Of a DNA stretch of 64,000 nucleotides, positions 1 through 10,814 are shown in pieces. A model generated the notes under the pieces. The model was given only the letters and a program-made list of their open reading frames with translations. It did not search any database and was not told where the DNA came from. The position numbers were made by a program, and so were the translations under genes. Position 1 is the stretch's first letter; each line of letters starts with the position of its first letter. Origin of the DNA: Eumeta japonica (lineage: Eukaryota > Arthropoda > Insecta > Lepidoptera > Psychidae); the NCBI GenBank assembly GCA_005406025.1, contig BGZK01000754.1:229725-293724 (forward strand), read 5' to 3'.

Positions 1-71
1 GACCGATATTAAATTCACTGATGAAAGAGCAGATCTCTCGACTAACCTTCCTTCCTTCTTTCTTACTAGTA

Positions 72-809
72 TTAGAGACTGCGGAGACGTAATAAATCAT
101 CTTCATAAAAATATTTTCCAATTAAGTGCATCGAACAGCAACGATCACCTTTTGGTATAAAAATCTGTTTTTTAATAAACAATTGTATTCGTGTCTCCAA
201 ACATATTGTCTTGAGATCAGTTGTTTTTCGACATATAATGCAGTACTTGTGAGTAGATGCAACATGTTGAAATGGAACTTCAATATAATCATCACTCAGA
301 TGGTATTTATATGTAAAATCACTGTCACTACTGTTATCAGAATCTTCAGGGTCAACGTAAGTTTCTTCCGGCACTTCTCTAGTCGCTAATTCTTCACCAG
401 GTTCTTTTATGCTTAAAGATACCTCATTAAATGCTGCACATTTAGTAGTAGAGGCTTTTTTGTTAACATATGGGAGAAGTCGACACTTCTTACAAAAAAT
501 ATCATTAACTATTACGGTTTTATTCAAACAGTCACTAAACACTTTAGCTTCTTCATTCTTTATAATTTTTTTATTGAGGCGAAAACTTTTTAGCAACGTT
601 GTGAACTTTTTGGGATGGGTAAAAAATGTTAAACACACGTCAGGACACATGACCTGATCAAAAATTCGTAAAACGGAGGGAGAGTAGACCGCTGGCGCAG
701 CGTGTGAGAGGAAGTAATATTCCCCTCTCTTTCTACCGCGCGGCGAAAATGTATGCCTGCTTCTGCTGTTTCTGTTGTTTGCTGTTGACAAAATGCTGCC
801 AAAGTTCAC
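72..809 (-). CDS. Transposon-type ORF with C-terminal Cys/His cluster, Harbinger-like
   Basis: An uninterrupted 245-codon frame, the longest intact frame in the window. The N-terminal half shows no recognisable fold. The middle (about residues 130-170) is acidic and serine-rich and looks disordered. The C-terminal 60 residues carry a C-x2-C pair (HKYCIICRK), a conserved-looking stretch with IFIPKGDRCCSMH, and a basic/acidic tail. From memory of insect transposons, a C-x2-C...R-C-C-x2-H module of this kind sits in front of DDE_Tnp_4 (PIF/Harbinger, IS5-like) transposase domains; that link is inference. The frame ends in several closely spaced stops (72-74 and just beyond), and no DDE domain fits in the remaining 71 bases, so the catalytic part is cut off or outside the window. 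It may instead be a domesticated gene, but no introns are visible. Confidence 0.45.
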   Translation of the reverse strand: MNFGSILSTANNRNSRSRHTFSPRGRKRGEYYFLSHAAPAVYSPSVLRIFDQVMCPDVCLTFFTHPKKFTTLLKSFRLNKKIIKNEEAKVFSDCLNKTVIVNDIFCKKCRLLPYVNKKASTTKCAAFNEVSLSIKEPGEELATREVPEETYVDPEDSDNSSDSDFTYKYHLSDDYIEVPFQHVASTHKYCIICRKTTDLKTICLETRIQLFIKKQIFIPKGDRCCSMHLIGKYFYEDDLLRLRSL

Positions 810-889
810 TTTTAGTAGACGGCATTCTTCTAATGTCTCAAATATCGATATACAATACAGTCACACAGTACAGAATAATAGTGCCTACT

Positions 890-1390
890 GTTAGATAACA
901 CTGTAATAAATCAAATAATAGTCAAGCAAAAATCACTTTAATGTAGTAGAAAAACAAAGCGATTGATTAGTGTGGTAAAGAATAAAAGAAAGGCTAGAAA
1001 CTTTACTATGAAAGGAAGGAACTATTTCGAGCAATGATCGATGTATTGTTTTAGAAAGTTCAGAACTAGTGAACTAGACGGCGTTGACATAACCATAAAC
1101 ATGAGCCGTAAGGTCGGAAGTTTTAAATGGGTAATTTTTATGATTACCCATTTAAAACTTAATTTCTTATTCGATGCCATACCTATCAAAAAGTACGCAT
1201 TGAGTAAAAGTATCGAATGCAAACTATCGAGCACAAAAGTATCGATTTCGAAAGGAAACGTATTCGATACCACAAAGTATCTATACTTTTTTCATGTCAC
1301 TGAGCGTGAGAGGTGCGTGGAGAAGGTAAATCGGGGAGAGGTACGAGTGTCCTTAAACGGACTAATTTGACGATGAATATAACTTATATA
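890..1390. other. Spacer with a hairpin, no gene seen
   Basis: AT-rich sequence between two transposon relics. The short open frames on both strands here overlap a perfect inverted repeat (1119-1159) and have no recognisable content. Confidence 0.4.
1119..1159. repeat. Perfect 17-bp inverted repeat (hairpin)
   Basis: Arms AGTTTTAAATGGGTAAT (1119-1135) and its exact reverse complement (1143-1159) flank a 7-base loop. It could be the core of a small foldback element. No target duplication was identified. Confidence 0.8.
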
Positions 1391-1394
1391 TTTA

Positions 1395-1824
1395 TATGCA
1401 TAGAGCTGCAATTTATCATATTGCAGTTTAAGTCAAAAAATAAGAAACATCCTAGTATAGATACAATCCTACCGTGTACACTGTAAACCATACTTTCCAT
1501 TGAGATATGTCTAGTCTGTTAGCTAGAGCATTTGTTGATAATCTAGGATCTCTCTTGAAATGACTAATAATTTATTCCTCCATCCGGAGCATATACGCGC
1601 GATCTGCCGAAATCATATGGTCTTTGCACAAGTCCAGTTTCTCGAACTTGTTTATACATTCCAATGAAGACGGTGTTGTCAGGTGTCCGGCGATCAGGAA
1701 ATCGACGCAGATATTCGCGACGAGCCGCTGCAGCGTCACCGTCGCAATATCCATAAGAGTACAGAATATCGACGTATTCCTTAATGAAGTGTGGATTTCG
1801 AGTAGGAATACGTTCGTCAGCCAT
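1395..1824 (-). pseudogene. DUF4817-type helix-turn-helix transposase fragment, frameshifted
   Basis: Reading on the minus strand from the ATG at 1822-1824 gives MADERIPTRNPHFIKEYVDI followed by a segment with YGYCDGDAAAARREYLRRFP, DRRTPDNTVF and RETGLVQ. This is the pattern of the insect DUF4817 domain ('YG...GN...A...Y...FP.RR.P....F...Y...RETG'), an HTH module common at the N-terminus of insect Tc1/mariner-type transposons. The frame breaks near 1575. In the next frame the segment ISHFKRDPRLSTNALANRLD-ISQWKVW...GLYLY continues, matching the usual second HTH ('dPr.St..iA..l.iS...Vw..L...gl.py'). No catalytic D,D,D/E domain follows, so this is a 5' fragment with at least one frameshift. Family is recalled from memory; a Pfam search would settle it. 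Confidence 0.7.
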
Positions 1825-1904
1825 GTCAGTCCACACGCAGGAAAACAAGTATACTGACCGAGTTACAGAAGAAATCAGAAACACTGTAGGATACAAGTCC
1901 AATT

Positions 1905-3930
1905 CAAAACAAACTTAGTGAACATCCGCAGAGTACAAGTGGACCCAGTAGATTGACTTGATATGCTGTTAGTCGATGAGTTATGCATGCGCAGATGTGC
2001 AGATAACATACAATACCATAAGACCCATAAGTGCGAACGAAACGGGCAAAATAGTTCCCGAGGGGACCGATCGCCCAGCCGATATCAAGGTGGACTCTCA
2101 GTCCAAGTGCGAGCGAGAGGCCCGACAATCATTATTTATGGTTCAAATATTGCTTTTTTAAAATTGCTACAACAAATAGCTCTCCAAAATATCAATCGTA
2201 ACTCGTTACTAAGGCATTTTTTCTTTACTTTGAGATATTTACGATAAGTTTTTTATTAAATTGGATCGCTAATTATCCGTAGATGTTCTTAAAATTACCC
2301 GCAGGTAAAGTAGCTGCGGGTAATTTAATAACAGAGAGATTCATAAAGAGGAGAAAATTTCCTAAAAGAAGTCTTGACTCCCGAAACTCTACCTCTATTA
2401 TTTATAATTTTAATTTAGTGCTGAAGATAGGGCCCCGCGCGGCCGATACAGCATGGCCGCGCTACCGCTCGACAGTCTATCACGTAAAATTTTTTTATAG
2501 GTTTAAATATCGGTAATAAAATGTAAAAAAATTATGCTGTCATCAAAATACTTCAAAGAATAAAGTCCCGCTGGAAAAAATTTTTTTGGTTGATTTTTCC
2601 AAAAGTTATACAATTGTTATCTAAGTAACCTTTTGTATACTTTCGTTTTTACAAAAGACGGTACAAAAGTTTAAATAATTGGCCTATAAATTTTTGACTT
2701 CTTGGAGCTCTTCTTATATGTATACTTAACAAGACCACGTTATAAAAGTGTCTTAAATTTGTGTATTTTGTGAATTTAATTTTTTTAAATTAAAAAAAAA
2801 TTAAAATTCTCAAAAATGTAGTTAAAAAGTTTTTCTTAATCTAATCTTGAGTTATCGCTATTTTTGCATTTTATAAAAGCATTATTCAACGTTAAAAAAA
2901 AAATTTTTTTCTCTATTTGTTAATAAATTGCTTATGAACAAATGGAGTGGTTTAATATTTTGAAAAACTTTTTTTTTACTATATTGTTGTCATAAAAAAA
3001 TTATGGTGTCAAAATTTTAATCGTTTAAAACCGTTTATTAAATATTTTTATTGTTTATATAATTGGTTAAGAAATGATTTCTTCTTTAGAAGTCATAATT
3101 GCCATTTCTCAGTAGATTAACCATAATTTTTTTTATATATATTTTAATTGCTTATTAAGTAGACAATTTGTTATAAACAAATTCAGATGACTATTATATT
3201 TTTTTCGAAAACTAAAAAATATATAAAAACAGCTATATGTAACAAAAGGATTAAAAAATCATTTTTGTATTTTTTACTTAAAAATACAAAAAAAAATAAT
3301 TTCATAATTTCTGTGGCACGTACTAAAGTAGTTGAATCATTTTCTATTTCATAGAGAATTTCTACGTCGTGTTTAGGTCTCGGTCTTTCAGTTTAAATCC
3401 GTGAAGGCGCTTACTTACCTTAAGAATAAGAGCTTTCGTGTTTGATTTTATTGCATGTTTTTGGTTTTGACAATTTAGTTTTTATGTCTTCTACTGGAAC
3501 ATTGGCGATGTCATTTATTTCAAGATAGAGAAAAGTATTTCTCATTTTTCTCAATCGCACAAATTTGATTACAACCATGGAGTGATTACTTTTCAAAATT
3601 CAGCCATCGTGATACATGTATATACTGTGGCGAAAATCACATAAAAAATCTCAAAACGTTTTTGATTTTGACAACTAAATAAATTGATAGATTTGTGGAT
3701 GGACAGTGTTGTCAGTAAGCGAATCAAGCTACCAATACAAATTAAATCAAAACCTGCAGTATTATTTGTGTAACGAAAGGGTGACCATGTTTCTAGATTG
3801 CCCATGCCTCCCCCGCTTAAAAGTTTAATAAATTAGTTTGATTATTTACCATACTTCTTGCACAATAGACTATGGTTCGCATTTTACAAGCTTCTTGATT
3901 TTACATGACTTAATATTAATTGTGTATTTA
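1905..3930. other. AT-rich spacer, no gene recognised
   Basis: Low-GC sequence with poly-A/T runs. A short GC-rich patch (about 2431-2480, containing GGGCCCCGCGCGGCCG) stands out but has no open frame of note. It probably includes the intron upstream of the exon at 3932. Confidence 0.5.
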
Positions 3931-3931
3931 G

Positions 3932-4159
3932 GTCATGCGCCAGTTGGCGGTTATGGAGGGGCGTATGCAGTGGCGGGTGCCGCGGGCCGCTACGGCTACG
4001 GCTATGGCGGCGCATTCGATGCTCAGTACGCGGCGCATTACGCGTACGCGCCGGCCGAACACTACGCGCACCACGCGCCGCCCCAGCAACAGGCGCACCA
4101 CGCGCCCCCGCAACCCCAACCACAGCCGCAGCAATTGACTCACGCCCACGATGCCCCAG
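3932..4159 (+). CDS. Internal exon, Ala/Gly/Tyr/His/Gln-rich low-complexity protein
   Basis: A GC-rich island in AT-rich surroundings with acceptor ATTTAG before 3932 and donor CCCCAG|GTGAGA after 4159. It is 228 nt (76 codons), phase 1 at both ends, so it can be skipped without changing frame. The product begins (G)HAPVGGYGGAYAVAGAAG, continues with RYGYGYGGAFDAQYAAHYAY, then His/Pro/Gln runs (HHAPPQQQAHHAPPQ, PQPQPQQ), and ends HAHDAP. Such low-complexity, Tyr/Gly- and Gln-rich tails occur in RNA-binding proteins, transcription factors and cuticle proteins; nothing here separates these. The upstream exon must end with one base of a codon and is not visible, so the gene probably enters from the left edge. 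Codon third positions are strongly G/C, unlike the flanks, which supports coding. Confidence 0.75.
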
Positions 4160-6807
4160 GTGAGATTTTTTATTCAGATAGTTTTTTTTTTTTGTAATTC
4201 CTCATTTTAGTTAAGAAAACCGTGTATGCTATTGTTATTAATGTTACCTATACTATTGGTAATAAAATATTTTGTACAATATGTATTCATTTGGAAAATG
4301 TGAGATAATAATATAGTGGTGTGATATTATCACTGAGCTCGGAAGGGTCCACGTAGTAGTGAATAGAGAAACGAAAACCAAAAGTCGTGGAGCCCGCGTT
4401 ATTTCTTTTGTGTGCTGGGAGGCTACATACTGGGATAGCACAAGTGTGAGATTCGAATGGAGATAAAAGGAATTCCTAAATATTCTTATTTTTTATTTTC
4501 TACTTCAATATCGTCTTGTCGCCCTCCCCGTCGTTATATTTAAGAATGTAACCATTCTTATCAATTTTCAAACTTATAAATTTTTTACAATGCTGCCAAT
4601 GAAAGACGCTTTCATTTTACACCTTTTCCGAATCAATATTCACAATGCTACACTAGAGTCTTACTACTGTCAGTACATACAACACGTTTATCAATAATTT
4701 TGTATATATTATAACTAATATAATATTGTGCTAACAAAAATTACATAGAATAAATTTAAAGTCCTTGAAATAAAAGAAATATTTTAGAATTAAATAATCT
4801 TTTTTTAGCCAGGACGAATAATTTTTGAAAAATACATAGAGACGTCAATATTTAATCTAGATACAGCAGAAGAACAGTTTGAAATGGATATTTCCATTAC
4901 CACGACCTGAAACTTCAATTCCTTATCATAAAAAGACCAAGCATCTCCGACACTTTTACTATAAAATTTTGTTGCCAACTTAACATGCATTTTTTTTTAT
5001 TTGATAGTTTAGCTTGTTGGTAAGATGAGAGTTTTCTTCGATTTGTAATTTATACAAAAGTATTCAAATAATGCCAACTTACGTTTCGTCATGTTTTCTT
5101 ATAAAATCACTGATGGCTTGAAATTCGTTTGGATGGATGGGATCTATGAATATACACCGAAGAATTTGAAATTATATGTGTAAATGTTGTTCTTAAATCA
5201 TTTGGACAAATAGTCATCCTAACGATTCTACCATTGCAATATTAGTCGGAGGAGCACTATCAAAAGTCAAAGAGCAAACAATCACGTCTATTTCGTGTAG
5301 AAGTTTAAGGCCATGCTTAACCAAATTCACGTTTGGTTAAGCGGTTCTACCATTAACCAAAAAGTATCCAATAGGTACTTTTCAATTGCCCTTTATACCT
5401 ACAGTCATAAATATTAAAAATTCGCAAACAATTGCATTAAAATCTGCACCGATCCCAACGCTTATGTCAACATAACTGATGCTTTTGACCATCCCAATCT
5501 AGCTTCTGTCTAATGAACATTTCATTATATACTACAGTACACAAAGTACAGCGTAGTTGGAATTTGTACGAATTTTTTAATAGAAAAATTTACATGGAAA
5601 AACCGGGTTCCTAGTATTTTCTATCCCAGTATTTTTACCATTTTATCAAAATAGATGATTGGCGCACACAAGGATCCAAACTTGCCACGGACGTAATTAT
5701 GTATTTTTGAGGGAAATAATTATTTAAAATTAATGCAAATGTTCTGAATATCTGAAAATATTTGTCTACTTTTATCTGTACCTTTTTTATTAGGCAAAAT
5801 TATTTTTAATATTCCATTAGTTCTTAAATCTAAAGAGCTTAAAATCATCCTCGCTTCGTTTAATAACAATTATTTCTTTTAAATCCTTTAAAATTTCTTC
5901 TAGGTTCGAAACTTTTTCCTTAAGTATATGCTTTTTGGATATTAATGTTCTCACTTGTTTACTTCGTTAGCACATAATTTTGTTGCGCTAAGTTGTTTTC
6001 AATGGTTTTTGACTTGACGTGTTTTCAATATTTTGTGCCACACATTCAAACGGGGCAAGAGTAATAAAATCCTGAAATGATAAACATAAAGAAATTAATA
6101 AAGCAGTGTTTATTTTTGCAAGGTTCTCAAAATATACCTTTTCTGTTAAGAAGTGTAGGAAATACTGGAAGGTAATAAACGGCGCATGCTTTTGTTGTTA
6201 ACCAAAAAACAATGATCTAAATATACTGAACAAATGATAGTATTCGAATTAGAAAACTAATTTGGTCTATTCGTTATTTGGACCCATTTTACCTTTGTTC
6301 TAATGTCGCTAGGGAATCTGTAATCTACTTAAAATCATAAAAAAATAAACGTATGATATGATTATTACTACTGTATATTATACATTTACACTTTCAAAGG
6401 AAAACATGCAAATGCAACACTAGAATAATTTTAAATACCAAAAGATAATATGTCATTATGATAGTTTTTGTCGATAAGCGTACACACTATTGAATTCACC
6501 ATAAAGAATCAATATTTTAAGAAAAAGCAACCACACCACGACGCGGCTGACTGTACACTGGTGGGAGGAGGGCAAAATTTTTCATAGTTTAGGTCGCTGT
6601 TTTTCTGAGCGGATGTCCTCTAGTCATTACCGCGTAGACTTCCGAGCTCGGTAGATCTTACCCTCGAGCAAGTGATAGATTTTATGTACATTTCTATAAA
6701 AACGCAATCAATTGATAATATTTTTGTGTTCTTTAATAGGAGGATATGTTGAAAACTTTGTTAAATGAACTAAAGTAGCAAAATTGTTTTTGTTTTCTTT
6801 TATATAG
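4160..6807 (+). other. Probable intron carrying a transposon relic
   Basis: Lies between the donor after 4159 and the acceptor TTTTCTTTTATATAG ending at 6807. It is AT-rich and contains the THAP9/P-element-like remnant (about 4800-6070). A GC-richer piece at 6535-6660 has no coding frame I recognise. Confidence 0.45.
4800..6070 (-). pseudogene. THAP9/P-element-like transposase relic
   Basis: Minus-strand reading in shifting frames gives pieces resembling P-element/THAP9 transposases. The first is a Lys/Glu-rich coiled-coil stretch (about 5990-5830: LISKKHILKEKVSNLEEILK then DLKEIIV). The second follows (about 5765-5690) as KYFQIFRTFALILNNYFPQK-Y, close to the 'YS.elR.FAl.L..ysp.aY' block after the THAP-linked coiled coil. 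The third is an open stretch of 61 codons (4805-4990) with KLATKFYSKSVGDAWSFYDK. Several stops and frameshifts separate them. The N-terminal THAP zinc finger was not found. Assignment is from pattern memory and is moderate. It sits in the presumed intron between the exons at 3932 and 6808. Confidence 0.45.
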
Positions 6808-6839
6808 ATGAAGCACAAGAGAAGAAAGAAGCTGAATGA
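6808..6839 (+). CDS. Possible terminal exon: short acidic tail and stop
   Basis: Acceptor with a good polypyrimidine tract (TTTTTGTTTTCTTTTATATAG) ends at 6807. Joined in phase 1 to the exon ending at 4159, it reads D-EAQEKKEAE and then TGA (6837-6839), a plausible short hydrophilic C-terminus. The exon would continue as 3' UTR; an AATAAA signal is at 7133-7138. Alternatively, another frame starting ATG at 6808 stays open to 7080 (MKHKRRKKLNDC..., with a possible donor FKG|GTAGCG near 6917). That frame would need a phase-0 partner, which is not seen. The acceptor and the phase match argue for an exon, but the coding part is too short to be sure. Confidence 0.35.
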
Positions 6840-7132
6840 TTGTCACCCAAACGCGCCGTCAAGCGGCGGCGCAAGTCCTCCTCTAAGGACAACCAGTGAA
6901 GTGAAACGCTTCAAAGGTAGCGGAATAAACAAAAACTATTTAAAGTGTATGGCATTGATTATGAAACTAAAATTGAGATGGCTCTTGTCGAGGGTCGGAT
7001 TCGCTAATGTACATCACTTAACTTTTAGTATGTTTGTAACAATGAAACAAATCGAAGAGATACTGATATCATCACATTAAACTTTTTGTACCTTGAAAAT
7101 AGTATGATAAAAAATGTATTTTTATGAATTAG

Positions 7133-7138
7133 AATAAA
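7133..7138 (+). terminator. Candidate poly(A) signal AATAAA
   Basis: AATAAA about 295 bases after the proposed stop at 6837-6839. Many AATAAA strings occur in this AT-rich DNA, so it is only a candidate. Confidence 0.25.
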
Positions 7139-7149
7139 TTTGAAATCGT

Positions 7150-8887
7150 GTAGACATTTTACTGAGACCATTGAGACATGGCTATAATTCAAGTTATTTT
7201 CGTTTTATTAGGTGTTCCCGGGTTATTTGGGAAATAAATATTTCAATTATTAACACACGTAAATATTCTAAATGTCGTCTTAAATAAGTACGCCCTAGTA
7301 GTGTTAGTATCGGTATCATAAACATAGAAACATTAACTTTTATTTTGGCATATATGCTCTTGTACTCTCCGTATAGAGCATATTTCCGCTGAATATTTAA
7401 AATAATATAATACCAATGGACATTACAACTTTATTTTTTTATGATTTCATTTATTATTAATAAATAAATAGAATTTTGAAGATATCTACATACGTTTTAT
7501 ACTTGAGTGTTAAGCTAATTTCGTTTAATGAAGTAGATGTAAAATCTTATTACAATTTTGACAACCGTACTGACTATCAAAACTAGTTTTACAAAAGGGA
7601 CTACTGTACCATATTAAGAGTTTTTACCGTTATTGCTCCTGTCTATAGAAACAATTGTGAAATTTGATGAAATAATGTGATTTTTTTTCTGTAAAAAATT
7701 TCTAAGAAATGTTCAACAGTCTTAGGCTCATATAAGACCACGTTTTAGAATAATGCCTTGACAGGTAAAAAAAATATATGGAATGCATACATGTAAGATT
7801 ATAATTAAAAGCTATTTGATGTATTTCTCTTAATATTAAATTTGTAATAAAATGTAGATGAGAATTTTTTTGTCTTTAATTTTATTAAAACCCCTTTATC
7901 TAATACTAATAACAAAACTTGTTTTGCTAATTCAATTACTTACGGCCTTTTCCATTTTCCACGTCCTCATTTTAGAGGTTGTTAGGGCTAACGACCGTTA
8001 AAAGGAGGATGTAAAACACACATTTAATTTTAAAAGTGACTTAGTTTAAAAGAAGATGGAAGAGGCTATTAGTAACTATAATGGTATATTCCTTAATAAG
8101 TTCCTGTTGTATAAGAAGTTCTTTTGCTTTTGTATGATTTAATTCGTCAAATTAAAAATGGGATACGAAGCCAAGCCATCAGAGTATTCGATTTAATATC
8201 TTTTTTAATAACATTCAAAGGTCAAACGAGCATGCGAGCCATTTGAGAGTAGATAATCACCGCCATTCATGGCCACTTGCCAACGTAGACAAGTCACCAG
8301 TTCTTTACCAACTTATCAAACACGAATATAATATCCGATGGAATGAGAGGAGGGGGGAGTATTCCACCGGAACTCGTTTCACACTCTGTGGACGAAAGGC
8401 AACAGCGGTGTTTGTTACTTCACGTTTGTTTCTGTGAGAGTAGCATCTCACAGGTCAAGCTGACCCATTTTTGTGCTGCAGATAAATTGTTCGCAAAAAA
8501 TTGTTTTTATTAGGTTTCGCTAAAAATTTGTATTTTGTATTTTAGCGAAACTTTTCAAAATTTTTGTAATATGTTCCCAGTACAGTTGGTTCATTCGTAC
8601 AAAAATTTATGTAACATATATGGGATACTGAACATTGGACAAGTTCTAAGATGAACAAAACATTAATTTAGAAATGGTAGCCATTTAAAATTTTCAAAAT
8701 ACCAAAATATTACGTTGCGCTGACTTCTTCATTGAATAATTTGCATTCACTTATACTATATACATTATATGTATGTATATATATCACTCCCTTTTTACTA
8801 AATCTTATAAGTCCGATTAAAACAAAAATTGGTCTGATGATAATTTGTAATGTAAGGGTGAGTCCATACTTTATACAAACTAATAAA

Positions 8888-8893
<6 letters not shown>
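7150..8893. other. AT-rich spacer, nothing recognised
   Basis: No exon, transposon domain or structured repeat was found. A 64-codon plus frame at 8243-8437 is in a slightly GC-richer patch but shows no motif or splice sites. Confidence 0.5.

Positions 8894-8957
<64 letters not shown>
8894..8957. repeat. (TA)n microsatellite, about 32 units
   Basis: Pure alternating TA run. Open frames of repeated Tyr-Ile here are artefacts. Confidence 0.95.
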
Positions 8958-8962
<5 letters not shown>

Positions 8963-9459
8963 ACTATTTGGTAACTGCTTGGAAAAATTTAAATTAAAAT
9001 GAAGTCATTAGTAATGGGACAATGTCTGTAGCAAGTGTACCTCCCTTTTATTTGCTTTTGCCTCTGTAGTACAAATACACGAATATCTAAAAAAGTAATT
9101 ATCCCTTTTTCTATTGAATTTCGTATTTCCGTGAATTTAAGCATAGTTTTCGAAATTTCCTTATTAATTATTATGGTAGCTGTCGAGTCTTAAATTTTAA
9201 AAATCTCAAAAAAATTGTTGGTTTTGCCTTTCAATTTTATGACAAATATCTTTGAATATTTGTCATAAAATTTGTCATAAAATGCTTTAAAGGTCATAAT
9301 TTCTATTACTGAAATTATATACGCTGTGTATAGCATCTCAACCACTACAAGAAAACACTAAGTAAATAAAAGTCACATGCAATAAGAAGAAGCATTTATT
9401 ATTTTTTTCTTTGAACGATAAAGTTTCATAATTAAAGACAAAGAATGGGCTCTTAAAAA

Positions 9460-9715
9460 TGAATTTAAAAAAAATAATTGATCACTATCAGAGTTTTCTA
9501 ATTCTTCAGAAATTCATAAGATCAAGTGCACGATCCACTTTTTTACCATCATCTCTCAAATTTTGGAACCACTTATGGTATTCCTCGGGAATGACTCCTT
9601 TTTCACAAAGTTTTAATAGATCGATATTTTTGGCTGTTGAAATGCATAATGGATATAATGTTTTTTTTTTGCAATAAGTAGAATCTACAGATTCGTAGTC
9701 GGTACCTTTTTTTTG
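9460..9715 (-). pseudogene. Possible transposase C-terminal remnant
   Basis: On the minus strand a frame reads LYPLCISTAKNIDLLKLCEK, then GVIPEEYHKWFQNL, then RDDGKKVDRALDLMNF. Patterns of the type 'kkkDLl.LC..gvIPe.yh.f...L' occur at the C-termini of some insect DDE transposases. No catalytic motif is present and the family is unassigned. Confidence 0.3.
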
Positions 9716-9719
9716 ATTT

Positions 9720-10812
9720 CTTTTTTAATTTGTTACATTTCCATTTTTAGGTCTCATGGATTTTGTATTAATAATTTATTGTTTGTCACTTAATACAATT
9801 TACTATAATTTTGTTCTGTTTCAAAGACAACATTTGAAATTTATTTTATTCTAACAACTTATGTTTAATTCGTTCACTCGGCACCCTATTACATTTTATT
9901 ATTTATTTGTGTTTATTGTATTTATTATAAAAGATATTTTCTTATTTACATACTAAAAATATTTTTTTTTTGTATTTTTTTATCTTAATTCCACTTCGCA
10001 ACACCAACTCATCAGTGTCACGATTATGCAGCCATCGCTCGGCTCGACTATATTTATAGGAAACCGTGTGATCGGCCATCATCAGCACGAACAGTATTAT
10101 TGTCTAATCTTTTTTTTAAAGTCTATTTTGTCTCTTTTTTTCCAAATAAAAAAACATGTTTATAATTTTATATTAACACAATAATTATATATTAGCATTG
10201 GCTTTTTTACCAATACATTGTTAGGCCTTCTTATAATAATTAGCGTCTATAATGTTTACATACGCTTCTTAAAGACTATTTTTTACGTTCTACCCGCTTT
10301 CATATCACAGGACACTTTTACGTAAACGTGGTTCCTAATTGGATATTTCTTTGTGATGTCCCGTTGTAGCGTCGGGAATTTTGCTTCATCTCTTTATTAG
10401 GATGTCTACAAAATTCTTATCTCTGTTCCGTATTGCCATTTTTGCGTTGTGGTCTTTTATTTTGTTTTTGCTGGCAGGCATATGGCCCTTTAAATGAACC
10501 TGCCTACTGCGTCCTCACCGTCGTCGGTGTAATACATACATCTGACTGTGGCGCGTAATCGCCACCACGGTGTGTAATATACTTTTGTTTCGCTATGATC
10601 CGCACGATAATCGTTCCTTCAGACGTCAGACTCTGCATTTTATGGATGGTCAGTTAGAAGGGACCCTTTTCCCTTTCAAAAGCCCTGGATAATAAGAGAT
10701 TCTTTCTCTACCTGTGCGTGTGTGTGTGTGTGTGTATTAGGTAGAGTTTTTGGGAGGTCTTTCGATGTATGTCACTGTATTTTTTTTCTAGTTCCAATGA
10801 CCGGACCCGAGA
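9720..10812. other. Spacer with a short GT microsatellite
   Basis: AT-rich to about 10250, then GC-richer to 10700. It contains a (GT)n run at about 10713-10736. No gene or known transposon domain was recognised. Confidence 0.45.
10713..10736. repeat. (GT)n microsatellite
   Basis: Short near-pure GT run. Confidence 0.85.
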
Positions 10813-10814
10813 TT

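Noticed and set aside
8732..8974. Open frames rich in Tyr-Ile across TA runs (also 13699-14089, 24056-24241, 37688-37879)
   Set aside because: They are translations of (TA)n microsatellites.
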